Shown piece after piece: positions 8,929 to 16,833 of a DNA stretch of 64,000 bases (the stretch's first letter is position 1; the number at the start of each line of letters is the position of its first letter). A program made the translations under genes and the position numbers. The DNA comes from Dokdonella sp. Its GTDB lineage: Bacteria; Pseudomonadota; Gammaproteobacteria; Xanthomonadales; Rhodanobacteraceae. The stretch is taken from NCBI GenBank assembly GCA_019634795.1, contig JAHCAR010000001.1, positions 186,001 through 250,000 on the forward strand, read 5' to 3'. A model generated the notes under the pieces. That model was not told the DNA's origin. It saw nothing but the letters and a program-made list of their open reading frames with translations, and ran no database searches.

Positions 8929-9063
8929 CGGGTTGTCGGACGCGTCCGTGCTGCAGCAAAGCGAGGCGGCAGCCACTGCGCCCCGCGAGACTGCGCCAAC
9001 CCGGCGCGCCTGATCGGGGCCGGCACGGCATCCGCGCCGCTGCCGTTGATTGGGCGGAAAGGC
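8929..9063. other. Intergenic gap between convergent genes
   Basis: The gap lies between the thiolase and the convergent csaA gene. A perfect 12-base palindrome CGGACGCGTCCG occurs at about 8938-8949, but there is no T tract and no confident terminator. No gene is seen. Confidence 0.4.
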
Positions 9064-9402
9064 CTAGGCCAGACGGGTTCCGTTCGGCACCGGCCGTTCG
9101 ATCGCGGTGACGACAACACCTTCGTCGGTCGGAAATCCGGTCAGCAAGAACTGCGAACGGAACGGACCGATCTGTTTCTCGGCAAAGTTGATCACACCGA
9201 CGATCTGGCGACCGATGAGGTCCTGCGGCGCATACAGGGCGGCAATCTGCGCGCTGGTCTTGCGTTCGCCATACGGGCCGAAATCGACCCAGACCTTGTA
9301 GGCCGGCTTGCGCGCTTCAGGGAACGCTTCGACGCGAACGACCGTGCCGGCGACCATGAGGACGCGCTCGAAATCGTCCCAGCTGATCGGCGGTTCGTCC
9401 AT
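9064..9402 (-). CDS. csaA: tRNA-binding protein CsaA
   Basis: This 112-residue protein is a stand-alone tRNA-binding (OB-fold) domain. It has the family pattern of an opening [20 protein letters not shown], the central Q-I-A-ALY segment and the closing [20 protein letters not shown]. CsaA binds tRNA-like ligands and has been described as an export-related chaperone in Bacillus; its bacterial role is otherwise poorly defined. Length is normal (about 110 residues). It lies 21 bases downstream of a predicted lipoprotein gene on the same strand and may be co-transcribed with it. Confidence 0.9.
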   Translation of the reverse strand: MDEPPISWDDFERVLMVAGTVVRVEAFPEARKPAYKVWVDFGPYGERKTSAQIAALYAPQDLIGRQIVGVINFAEKQIGPFRSQFLLTGFPTDEGVVVTAIERPVPNGTRLA

Positions 9403-9423
9403 GCGGCTATCGGACTCCTGAAG

Positions 9424-10359
9424 TCATCGCGCCGCTGCGTTCGACTCGGCTTCCAGGCCGACCTGGATCCAGCCGAGGTTGATGCCGATCCGGGTCGCTT
9501 CGGGATTGGCCCAGGCATAGACCACGCTGCGCCCGCTGGCATCCTCGATGACCGAGAGCTTGAGCACCGGCACGCTGCCATCGCGATAGGTCATGCGCTC
9601 GAGCGAGAGCGTGTAGCCGGACGGCTTGCCGTCGCGCCAGTTCAGCGGCGCGCGGCCGCCTTCGTTGTCGATACGCATCCCCCGATTCATGTGCCAGTCG
9701 TTGCTTTCGAGCTTCGCGTTGGCACCCGCCCCGTTGATCGCGGCCCAGCCGGTGAACCAGCGCAGCCGCCGCGCCTCGATGCGGGCATCGGGCCCGCGCG
9801 CCTGGTCGGCGTAGAAGCGCACGCGCAGCCATTCGCCATCGTGCTCGATCTCCAGCGGCAACAGGGCGGCGCTGGCCCCGATGCCCGGGATCAGGATCAT
9901 GCAGGTCGCGAGATCGGCCTTGACCCTCAGGCCCGCCGCCGTGGCCACGCCATTCAGCGCGCAGGCGTCCAGGGCCACCCATTGCTCCGGATCGAAGTCC
10001 GCGCCGAGCTTCGGCGCCTCGACCAGGGCGCGATAGGGCGTCAGCTGGATGTTGCCGTTCACCGACTTGACCGAGCGCATGGCCCAGGTTGCCGAGAACC
10101 CTGCATCCGCGGACATGGCGACTGACCACGAGTACCAGCCCGGTCTCGACAGCGGGGTGATGTCGATATGTGTGCGCGGGACCACCGCCGGGGCGGCGAG
10201 GACAACCTGCTCGTGATTGTCGTAGTCGCCGTCGAACCACGGCCGCGGGCCGCCATTTTCGCTGGGCGGCGGGCCCGGCCGTGAAGGCGAGTTCTGGCAG
10301 GCGCCGGCCAGCAAGGCAGGAAGGATCAGGAAAAGGCAACGCAGGATGGGCTTGGTCAT
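9424..10359 (-). CDS. Predicted lipoprotein of unknown function
   Basis: The 311-residue protein has a signal peptide (MTKPILRCLFLILPALLAGA) with Cys at residue 21 followed by Gln and a Ser/Pro-rich linker, typical of an outer-membrane lipoprotein. The mature part is beta-rich with Trp/Tyr-containing strands (RPGWYSWSVAMSAD, EHDGEWLRVRFYAD, GWAAINGAGAN) and one Cys pair. It may be distantly related to CpcT/CpeT-like proteins, but I cannot support that. I chose the ATG at 10359 because it begins the signal peptide; the open frame extends upstream without coding character. csaA follows closely on the same strand. Confidence 0.7.
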   Translation of the reverse strand: MTKPILRCLFLILPALLAGACQNSPSRPGPPPSENGGPRPWFDGDYDNHEQVVLAAPAVVPRTHIDITPLSRPGWYSWSVAMSADAGFSATWAMRSVKSVNGNIQLTPYRALVEAPKLGADFDPEQWVALDACALNGVATAAGLRVKADLATCMILIPGIGASAALLPLEIEHDGEWLRVRFYADQARGPDARIEARRLRWFTGWAAINGAGANAKLESNDWHMNRGMRIDNEGGRAPLNWRDGKPSGYTLSLERMTYRDGSVPVLKLSVIEDASGRSVVYAWANPEATRIGINLGWIQVGLEAESNAAAR

Positions 10360-10458
10360 GGCCCAAGCATAGACCGGCGCAGTGATTCGGCGATATACGG
10401 CAGCACGTTTCGGCGGCAGGCCCGCTATGCTCGCGCTCGGGTCCAGCGGAGAGCCTGT

Positions 10459-10881
10459 GTGAGTGAAGACATCCTGCGTGCCGACAAGCGCCTGCGCACG
10501 CTCACCCTGATCGTCCTCGCCATCGCCGTGGTCCTGGCCCTGCTCGGCATGGCCTGGTTCCGGCACTGGTTGCAGGACATCGGCAACCTGCCCGGCACCG
10601 ATCTGCTGATCGTCCGCCTGCGCCACATGATCGCACTGGCCGTGACCGGCAGTGGCGTCTGCCTGGCCTTGCTGGCCTGGTATTCGGCCCGTGTCGGCTC
10701 GCGCGCGATCCGCGCCCAACAATGGCCACTGCCCGGTGCACGGGTGATCCGCGATACGCCGTATCGGCGCGGTCCGGCCGCGATCCGCCTGGGCCGCCAG
10801 TTGCAGGCCGGGTCGATTGTCCTGCTGGTGCTGGCCCTGGCCACCGCTGCGATCAGCTGGCGCATGCTGGCCCAGACCTGA
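10459..10881 (+). CDS. Small two-helix membrane protein, unknown
   Basis: The 140-residue protein has three hydrophobic stretches, at about residues 15-33, 55-75 and 115-135 (LTLIVLAIAVVLALLG; MIALAVTGSGVCLALLAW; AGSIVLLVLALATAAI), and a basic loop between the second and third. It is an inner-membrane protein with no motif I recognise. The start is a GTG at 10459 (MSEDILRADKR), with a GGAGAG sequence just upstream. It is divergent from the lipoprotein gene and convergent with dbpA, with which it leaves only 12 bases. Function is unknown. Confidence 0.65.
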   Translation: MSEDILRADKRLRTLTLIVLAIAVVLALLGMAWFRHWLQDIGNLPGTDLLIVRLRHMIALAVTGSGVCLALLAWYSARVGSRAIRAQQWPLPGARVIRDTPYRRGPAAIRLGRQLQAGSIVLLVLALATAAISWRMLAQT

Positions 10882-10893
10882 GCAGGCGCAGAC

Positions 10894-12267
10894 TCAGTCG
10901 ACGGCGCGCACGCGAAAGCTGCGGCCCTTGATCTTGCCCGAGCGCAGCCGCTTCAAGGCCGTCGCCGCCTGGTCGCGACGGATGGCCACGTAGGCGCGAG
11001 TGGCGAAGATGCCGATTTTGCCGACCGCATCGGCGGCGATTCCGGCATCCCCGGTCAGCGCGCCGAGCACGTCGCCGGGACGCAGCTTGTCCTGTCGCCC
11101 CGCATCGATGCACAGGGTGCTCATGCTCGCCGTCAGCGGCGCCGTCGAGGCGCCGGCAGCCGGCAACGCGGACCAGCGCAGCGGCTGGCCGATGCGCGCC
11201 TCGATGGAGGCCATGCGCGGCATTTCGGCAGCGGCGACCAGGGTCCAGGCGAGGCCCTTGCGCCCGGCCCGGCCGGTGCGGCCGATCCGGTGCAGGTGAA
11301 CATCCGGGTCGGTCGAGACTTCCCAGTTCACCACGGCGGGCAGATCGTCGATGTCGAGTCCGCGGGCGGCGACGTCGGTGGCGACGAGAATCGCGCAACT
11401 GCGGTTGGCGAAGCGCATCAGGACCTCGTCGCGATCGCGCTGTTCGAGATCTCCGTGCAAGGCCTGCGCCGAGAATCCGCGCTGGAGGAGGCCGTCGGCG
11501 AGATCCCGCGCGTCGCGGCGGGTATTGCAAAAGACCAGGGTCGATTCCGGTCGAAAGCAGGTCAGCAGGCGGACCAGGGCATCGAAGCGCCGGTTCGCCT
11601 CGACTTCGAAGAACTGCTGCTCGATCTCGGGCGATCCGACGCCGGCATCGGTCGCCAGCTCGATCGGGTCACGCTGCAGGCCGCGGCTGATCGCACGGAT
11701 CCCGTCCGGGATCGTCGCCGAGAACAACAGGGTCTGGCGTGACTTCGGCGACTGCTTGAGCAGGCTCGTGATCGCATCCTGGAAGCCCATGTCGAGCATG
11801 CGGTCGACCTCGTCGAGGACCAGCACCCGGACGTCGGCCAGCGACAGAGCGCCTTGGTCGATCAGTTCCTGGATGCGCCCGGGCGTGCCGACCACGACAT
11901 GCGGCGGATGGGCCAGCGAAGCCAGTTGCGGACGCAACGGGATGCCGCCACACAGGGTCAGCAACTTCACGTTCGGCACGAAGCGCGCAAGCCTGCGGAT
12001 CTCCTTGCTGACCTGGTCGGCCAGTTCGCGGGTCGGACACAGAACCAGGGCCTGCACGGCGATCTTCGCCGGATCTATCCGGGCCAGCAGACCGAGGCCG
12101 AACGCGGCGGTCTTGCCACTGCCGGTCGGCGCCTGGGCCAATACGTCACGGTTGTCGAGGATCGGCGGCAGGCTGAGCGCCTGCACCGGTGTCATCTGCG
12201 CATAGTCGAGCGCGTCGAGCGCGCTGAGCAGCTCGGCCGGCAGGGGCAGTGTCGAGAAGGCATTCAT
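10894..12267 (-). CDS. dbpA: ATP-dependent RNA helicase DbpA
   Basis: The 457-residue DEAD-box-type helicase has Walker A APTGSGKT, PTREL, TPGR, SAT, ATDVAARGLD and HRIGRTGRAGRKG in order. The C-terminal RNA-binding domain (IGIFATRAYVAIRR to GRSFRVRAVD) is the DbpA domain that recognises hairpin 92 of 23S rRNA during 50S assembly. Motif II reads DEVD rather than DEAD, a conservative change at the third position. The start at 12267 gives MNAFSTLPLPAELL, matching the family. The last codons lie close to the convergent small membrane gene. Confidence 0.94.
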   Translation of the reverse strand: MNAFSTLPLPAELLSALDALDYAQMTPVQALSLPPILDNRDVLAQAPTGSGKTAAFGLGLLARIDPAKIAVQALVLCPTRELADQVSKEIRRLARFVPNVKLLTLCGGIPLRPQLASLAHPPHVVVGTPGRIQELIDQGALSLADVRVLVLDEVDRMLDMGFQDAITSLLKQSPKSRQTLLFSATIPDGIRAISRGLQRDPIELATDAGVGSPEIEQQFFEVEANRRFDALVRLLTCFRPESTLVFCNTRRDARDLADGLLQRGFSAQALHGDLEQRDRDEVLMRFANRSCAILVATDVAARGLDIDDLPAVVNWEVSTDPDVHLHRIGRTGRAGRKGLAWTLVAAAEMPRMASIEARIGQPLRWSALPAAGASTAPLTASMSTLCIDAGRQDKLRPGDVLGALTGDAGIAADAVGKIGIFATRAYVAIRRDQAATALKRLRSGKIKGRSFRVRAVD

Positions 12268-12411
12268 GCGCCATGATCGCATGGCCCCGCTCCGATGCGG
12301 CCTGCCCTTGCGAGTTGCCGCTTCGTCTCCACTGTCTGTGCCGGTGCGGCAGCACCGCCGGGGCCGCTATCGCTGCGACCGGTCCTTTCCTTTCGCAACA
12401 GGGAGTTGAGC

Positions 12412-12924
12412 ATGACGATTTCGATGTACCAGGCCTCGGTTCCGGTTTTTGTCCGGTCCCTCGGCAACCTTTCCGCCATCCTCGACAAGGCCGCCGCGCA
12501 TGCCGAGGCGAACAAGATCGACCCGGCGGTACTGCTGGCGACCCGGCTCTACCCCGACATGTTCCCACTGTCGCGCCAAATCCAGATCGCGACCGACATG
12601 GCCAAAGGCGCGGCCGCGCGCCTGGCCGGTGTCGAACGCCCGGTCCACGAGGACAATGAAACGACTTTCGCGGAAATGCAGGCGCGCATCGAAAAAACCC
12701 TCGACTTCATTCGTTCGATCAAGCCCGAACAGATCGACGGCAGCGAGGAAAAGGCGATCACGCTGACCCTGCGCGGCAACGACGTGCAGTTCGCCGGCCA
12801 GCCCTATCTGCTCCACTTCGTCCTGCCGAACCTGTTTTTCCATACGGCCACGGCCTACGCCATCCTGCGCCACTGCGGCGTTGCGCTCGGCAAACCCGAC
12901 TTCATCGGCGGTATCCCTGGCTGA
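12412..12924 (+). CDS. DUF1993 family protein
   Basis: The 170-residue protein begins MTISMYQASVPVFVRSLGNLSAILDKA and has the DUF1993 hallmarks: an LYPDMFPLSRQIQIATD helix, ETTFAEMQARIEKTLDFI, and a C-terminal LPNLFFHTATAYAILRHCGV. These proteins belong to the DinB-like four-helix-bundle group; their role is unknown. The start at 12412 follows GGGAGTTGAGC; the frame is open further upstream but has no family match. It is divergent from dbpA and convergent with a DUF6164 gene. Confidence 0.88.
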   Translation: MTISMYQASVPVFVRSLGNLSAILDKAAAHAEANKIDPAVLLATRLYPDMFPLSRQIQIATDMAKGAAARLAGVERPVHEDNETTFAEMQARIEKTLDFIRSIKPEQIDGSEEKAITLTLRGNDVQFAGQPYLLHFVLPNLFFHTATAYAILRHCGVALGKPDFIGGIPG

Positions 12925-12942
12925 TCCGCTCCAGCGCGCCAT

Positions 12943-12965
12943 CGCCGCAGGTGAGCCCTGCGGCG
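12943..12965. terminator. Hairpin in a convergent gap
   Basis: CGCCGCAGG and CCTGCGGCG form a perfect 9-base stem around a 5-base loop, in the 54-base gap between two convergent genes. There is no T run; it may act as a bidirectional transcription barrier or with Rho. Confidence 0.45.
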
Positions 12966-12978
12966 CCAGCCGCCGCAT

Positions 12979-13344
12979 TCACCAGGCGGCGAGCAGCAGC
13001 GGCCAGAGGCTCAGGGCCGCGCAGAGGATGATGCCCAGCAGGATCAGCAGCACCCGCAGCGGCGAATGGCGCAGCTGCGCGCGGAAGGTCATGGCGGTCC
13101 CGTCGCGCCGCTCGGCCGCCCAGGCCTGGCGGGCGGCCGAGCGGCGTTGCGCCTGGTAATCGTCCATCAGCGCCCGAGCGCGCTCGAACTGATCGTCCTC
13201 GCGGACCCAGATGGCGCCGGCGGAAATGCCCCAGCGATTCGGCTCGGTCTCGTACCAGGCGATCGCATTGCGCTCGAGGAGCGCACGTACCTCGTCGGCT
13301 TCGTCCTCGGGCACATGGCGCAGGTTCAGCAGCAACTGACTCAT
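12979..13344 (-). CDS. DUF6164-like small membrane protein
   Basis: The 121-residue protein starts MSQLLLNLRHVPEDEADEVRALL. It has an N-terminal cytoplasmic alpha/beta segment resembling the signal-transducing-like DUF2007 fold (AIAWYETEPNRWGISAGAIWV), a basic middle and one or two C-terminal hydrophobic stretches (LRVLLILLGIILCAALSLWPLLL). Proteins of this shape are common in Xanthomonadales and are annotated DUF6164; function is unknown. The start at 13344 is chosen by that N-terminus; the longer frame upstream is unlikely. Confidence 0.75.
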   Translation of the reverse strand: MSQLLLNLRHVPEDEADEVRALLERNAIAWYETEPNRWGISAGAIWVREDDQFERARALMDDYQAQRRSAARQAWAAERRDGTAMTFRAQLRHSPLRVLLILLGIILCAALSLWPLLLAAW

Positions 13345-13466
13345 CGGGCGATCGTTCCGTCGAGGGTGCAAGCGGGATGGAGGGCTCGATGACGAGACCT
13401 CGGCGCCACGACAGTCTGCCGCAACGGCCGGCATCGATGCCAGGCGCGGCGTTGCATAATAGCGTG

Positions 13467-14357
13467 ATGTTCGACTCGAGCACGTCAAGGCCCGCGCATG
13501 CCGCGCGCGCCAGCACTCTGCAGTTGCCGCCCGGTCCCTGGGCTACCGTGCTCGATTGTCTTTGCGCGCACTTTCCCGGCATTCCCCGCGCGCAGTGGAT
13601 CAACCGCTTTGCCGAGCGACGCATCCTCGACCTGAACGGCTCGGCGATAGATGACACGCATCCCTATCGGACCGGAATGACAGTCCACTATTTCCGTGAT
13701 GTGCCGGGCGAGCCGCGCATTCCGTTCGAGGTCAGCCTCGTGCATGTCGACCGTGACCTCGTGGTCGCCGACAAGCCGCACTTCCTGCCGGTGGTGCCGG
13801 CTGGTCGCTTCGCCCGTGAAACGCTGCTGCAACGGCTCGAACAGCTACTCGACAATGCGGACCTCGCTCCATTGCACCGGATCGATCGCGGAACCGCTGG
13901 ACTGGTCATGTTTTCAGCCAATCGGGAGAGCCGGCCAGCCTACCAGGCGCTGTTCCGCAACCGCTCGATCGACAAGGGTTACGAAGCCGTCGCAGCCCCG
14001 CTGCCGCAGCTTGAATTCCCGCTTGTACGCAGGTCTCGCCTGATCCCGGGCGAGCCCTTTTTCCGCATGTGCGAGGTCGATGGTCCGGCCAACAGCGAGA
14101 CCCGGATCGACGTCATCGAGCGCGAAGCCGGCCATTGGCGCTACGCGCTCAATCCGCTGACCGGTCGCAAGCATCAGCTGCGCGTACACATGGCGGCGCT
14201 CGGCGCCGCCATCGTCAACGACGGCTTCTACCCGACCCTGGCCGAGGAGTCGGAGGACGACTTTGGGCGACCCCTGAAGCTGCTGGCCCGCTCGCTTCGC
14301 TTCGTCGACCCGGTCAGCGGCCGCGAACGCCATTTCGAAAGCCAACGCACGTTGTAG
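13467..14357 (+). CDS. RluA-family pseudouridine synthase
   Basis: The 296-residue protein has an N-terminal S4-like segment (WINRFAERRILDLNG) and an RluA catalytic core. The catalytic Asp is in HRIDRGTAGLV, a conservative variant of HRLDxxTSG; the LTGRKHQLRVHMAALG motif follows. It should isomerise uridines in rRNA or tRNA, but the target cannot be told from the sequence. CATAAT lies seven bases upstream of the ATG at 13467 and no Shine-Dalgarno is visible, so the mRNA may be leaderless or the true start may be an upstream ATG at 13437. Confidence 0.88.
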   Translation: MFDSSTSRPAHAARASTLQLPPGPWATVLDCLCAHFPGIPRAQWINRFAERRILDLNGSAIDDTHPYRTGMTVHYFRDVPGEPRIPFEVSLVHVDRDLVVADKPHFLPVVPAGRFARETLLQRLEQLLDNADLAPLHRIDRGTAGLVMFSANRESRPAYQALFRNRSIDKGYEAVAAPLPQLEFPLVRRSRLIPGEPFFRMCEVDGPANSETRIDVIEREAGHWRYALNPLTGRKHQLRVHMAALGAAIVNDGFYPTLAEESEDDFGRPLKLLARSLRFVDPVSGRERHFESQRTL

Positions 14358-14403
14358 AATGCGCGCCTTTGCGCCACGCCCGGATGGCCGCCTTGGAGGA
14401 ACC

Positions 14404-15174
14404 ATGCAACTCGAAAACGTGAAAGCCATCATCACCGGCGGCGTCTCCGGACTCGGACTCGGCGTTGCCGAACATTTCGTTGCCCATGGCGGCAAGGTCG
14501 CCCTGTTCGACGTCAACGACGAAAAGGGCGCCGAAGCGGTCGCCCGGCTCGGCGCCGACAAGGCCTGCTTCCTGCGCACCGACGTCACCGATGAAGACGG
14601 CGTGCGCGCCAACGTCGCCAGCGCCAGCGAATTCCTCGGCGGACTCAATGTAGCAGTCAACTGTGCCGGCACACTCGGCGCCGGACGTATGCTCGGGCGC
14701 GAAGGCGCGATGCCGCTGAAGACCTTTGCCGGCACGATCATGGTCAACCTGGTCGGCTCGTTCAACGTGGCCAAGGCTGCCGCCGAACGCATGCAGAACA
14801 ATGCGCCGGGCGACGACGGCGAGCGCGGCGTGATCGTCAATACCGCCTCGATCGCCGCGTTCGACGGCCAGATCGGGCAGGCCGCCTATTCCGCATCGAA
14901 GGGTGGCGTGGTCGGCATGACCCTGCCGATGGCGCGCGAACTGGCCCGCTTCGGGATCCGCGTCATGACCATCGCCCCGGGCATTTTCTGGACGCCGATG
15001 GTCGACGGCATGCCGGCAGCGATCCAGGAATCGCTGAGCGCCTCGATTCCGTTTCCCTCGCGACTCGGCACCTCGACCGAGTTCGCCGAACTGGTCGCCC
15101 ACATCCTCGGCAACCGCTACCTCAACGGCGAGACGATCCGTCTCGACGGCGCGGTGCGGTTGGCACCCAAATAG
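14404..15174 (+). CDS. SDR oxidoreductase, 3-hydroxyacyl-CoA dehydrogenase type II-like
   Basis: The 256-residue short-chain dehydrogenase has the cofactor motif TGGVSGLGLG at residues 11-20, NCAG near 86, and catalytic S149, Y162 and K166 (AAYSASKGG). The overall sequence (MQLENVKAIITGG start; TIAPGIFWTPM; YLNGETIRLDGAVRLAPK end) resembles the type II 3-hydroxyacyl-CoA dehydrogenase/HSD17B10 group. These enzymes act in beta-oxidation or branched-chain amino acid catabolism. The ATG at 14404 follows TTGGAGGAACC, a strong ribosome-binding site. A GGGAATG repeat element starts directly after the stop codon. Confidence 0.88.
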   Translation: MQLENVKAIITGGVSGLGLGVAEHFVAHGGKVALFDVNDEKGAEAVARLGADKACFLRTDVTDEDGVRANVASASEFLGGLNVAVNCAGTLGAGRMLGREGAMPLKTFAGTIMVNLVGSFNVAKAAAERMQNNAPGDDGERGVIVNTASIAAFDGQIGQAAYSASKGGVVGMTLPMARELARFGIRVMTIAPGIFWTPMVDGMPAAIQESLSASIPFPSRLGTSTEFAELVAHILGNRYLNGETIRLDGAVRLAPK

Positions 15175-15370
15175 CCGGGAATGGAGAATGGGGAATCGGG
15201 AATGGGTAGTGCGGCACTTCGCGATCGCGGACGCTGAGGCTGGTATCGGACGCTAAAGCGGCCCTATTTCCTGAAATCCCTCTATCAGACTATCCCGCTA
15301 CGTTCGAGCTCGCCAATTCACTTTCGCTTCTGCTCCTATCCATTCCCGATTCCCCATTCCCCATTCCCGG
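15175..15370. repeat. GGGAATG-type inverted-repeat element, copy B
   Basis: Two 35-base arms (15175-15209 and 15336-15370) are near-perfect reverse complements with about two mismatches, separated by 126 bases of non-repeat DNA. The arms consist of GGGAATGG-like units. The left arm abuts the SDR stop codon and the right arm ends eight bases before the efpL ATG. The terminal-inverted-repeat layout resembles a small non-autonomous element, but I see no target-site duplication. Confidence 0.85.
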
Positions 15371-15378
15371 CCCGACCC

Positions 15379-15942
15379 ATGAAAGCATCCGAAGTCAAGC
15401 GCGGCAACGTCGTCGAACATGAAGGCAAGGTCTACCAGGTGCGTGATATCGAGCGCAGCTCGGCCCAGGGCCGCAGTGGCAATGTCACCTTCCGTTTCAT
15501 CATGTACAGCGTGCCGGGTGGGGTGAAGGCCGATCTTTCGCTGCGCTCCGAAGACGAGATCAAGGAAACCGAAGTGACCCGGCGTGCGGTCAGTTTCTCG
15601 TACAAGGACGGCGACGCGTTCGTATTCATGGACAGCGAGGACTACACCCAGTACACGCTCGATGCCGACGTGGTCGGCGACGCCGCCGGCTATATCGTCG
15701 ACGGCATCGAGGGCTGCTACGTGCAGATCATCGACGAGCAGCCGGTGGCCGTGCAGTTGCCGCCCTCGGTCATCCTCGAGGTCGTCGACACGGCGCCCGA
15801 AATGAAGGGAGCAACCGCGACCAAGCGACCGAAGCCGGCCCGCCTCTCGACCGGCATCGAGATCCAGGTGCCCGAATACGTGCGCACGGGCGAGAAGATC
15901 CACGTCAGCACGGTCACCGGCGAGTTCGGCGGGCGGGCCTGA
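15379..15942 (+). CDS. yeiP: Elongation factor P-like protein EfpL (YeiP)
   Basis: The 187-residue, three-domain EF-P paralogue begins [20 protein letters not shown]. The loop that carries the modified Lys in EF-P reads SSAQGRSGN, with Arg32 at the tip, which is diagnostic of EfpL/YeiP rather than EF-P. EfpL relieves ribosome stalling at polyproline and related motifs. It ends in [17 protein letters not shown] elements flank it on both sides. The sequence just upstream of the ATG (CCCGGCCCGACCC) has no Shine-Dalgarno, although this start is clearly correct by homology. Confidence 0.93.
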   Translation: MKASEVKRGNVVEHEGKVYQVRDIERSSAQGRSGNVTFRFIMYSVPGGVKADLSLRSEDEIKETEVTRRAVSFSYKDGDAFVFMDSEDYTQYTLDADVVGDAAGYIVDGIEGCYVQIIDEQPVAVQLPPSVILEVVDTAPEMKGATATKRPKPARLSTGIEIQVPEYVRTGEKIHVSTVTGEFGGRA

Positions 15943-15951
15943 GGGGTAGAA

Positions 15952-16092
15952 CGGGAATGGGGAATGGGGAATGGAGAATAGGCAGAGCCGAATCTTCGGC
16001 TTTTCGCAACCTTCAGCAATAAATGCCTATTCCCTACTCCATGCTTACGATTCCCCATTCCCCATTCCCCATTCCCCATTCCCTATTCCCGG
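15952..16092. repeat. GGGAATG-type inverted-repeat element, copy C
   Basis: The left arm (15952-15987) carries GGGAATGGGGAATGG units. The right arm (16026-16092) carries about six ATTCCCC units, longer than in the other copies. It lies between the convergent efpL and Nudix genes and extends ten bases into the Nudix frame, so that the repeat supplies that gene's stop codon (GGGAATAGGG on the minus strand). Confidence 0.85.
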
Positions 16093-16619
16093 CGCTGGCG
16101 ATCCAGCCAGCGCCCCGCCATCCGCCGCAGCGACTCGTCCGCATCGATATCCTCGGCGATGGAGCGAATGTCGCGCCAAGCCAGATCGTGCGATTCCTCG
16201 CTGACCACGTAGCGCTCGTCGCCGGTGGCGCGCACGACGAAGCGCACGTCGTAATGCCAATGCCCCGACACCTCGCCGCGTTCCGGTATCCAGTGGCGAT
16301 CGAGATCGAAGATCTCCGGCTCGACGACGAGGCCGTTCAGTCCTGACTCCTCCTCTGCCTCGCGCAGGGCCACGCGACGCAGGTCTTCATCGCCATCGGC
16401 GTGCCCACCGAGTTGCAGCCAGCGATCGAGCTTGCGGTGATGGGTGAGCAGCACGCGCTGGCCATCGGCGCTGACCAGCCAGGCGGCTCCGGTGAAGTGG
16501 CCGTCGGGCCTGCTGCGCTGAAAGCTGTCCGGTTCCTCGAGAAACGCGCGAAACTGGCCGACGACCGCCGCCTGGTCCGCCATCGCAGCCACGTACTGCT
16601 CGAGCTGTTCACGCAACAT
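16083..16619 (-). CDS. Nudix hydrolase
   Basis: The 178-residue protein has an intact Nudix box running from GGHADGDED to REAEEESGL, with the REAEEE metal-binding Glu residues in place. The N-terminal QYVAAMADQAAVVGQFRAFL helix and GAAWLVSADGQRVLL strand are typical of the pyrophosphohydrolase family found in this order. It should hydrolyse a nucleoside diphosphate linked to another moiety; the substrate is unknown. The last codons and the stop lie within a GGGAATG repeat, so the original C-terminus may have been trimmed or replaced by that element. Confidence 0.9.
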   Translation of the reverse strand: MLREQLEQYVAAMADQAAVVGQFRAFLEEPDSFQRSRPDGHFTGAAWLVSADGQRVLLTHHRKLDRWLQLGGHADGDEDLRRVALREAEEESGLNGLVVEPEIFDLDRHWIPERGEVSGHWHYDVRFVVRATGDERYVVSEESHDLAWRDIRSIAEDIDADESLRRMAGRWLDRQRRE

Positions 16620-16833
16620 CGGATTCCCCGGTTTGCCGGCAGGGTTGGCCGCGGCACCGGCATGCTCGCCGAATCAAGTTGCACTGCACAAGTTTCGCGG
16701 GGCATACGCACCCTGCCGTTTCGCGCTTGTGCTCCCCTTCGCCGTTTGGCATCGTACGGGGCCGCTGTCGCCGGCATCCGGCAAACAACAACACGGCCAC
16801 CAAGCCGTTCCGCCACAGATCGGGGAGAACACG

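Noticed and set aside
8938..8949. Terminator or operator at the CGGACGCGTCCG palindrome
   Set aside because: It is short, has no loop or T run, and no regulator with that site is known here.
15949..16092. Small proteins with GNREWGMG sequence in the repeats
   Set aside because: They are simple translations of GGGAATG units without ribosome sites or conservation.
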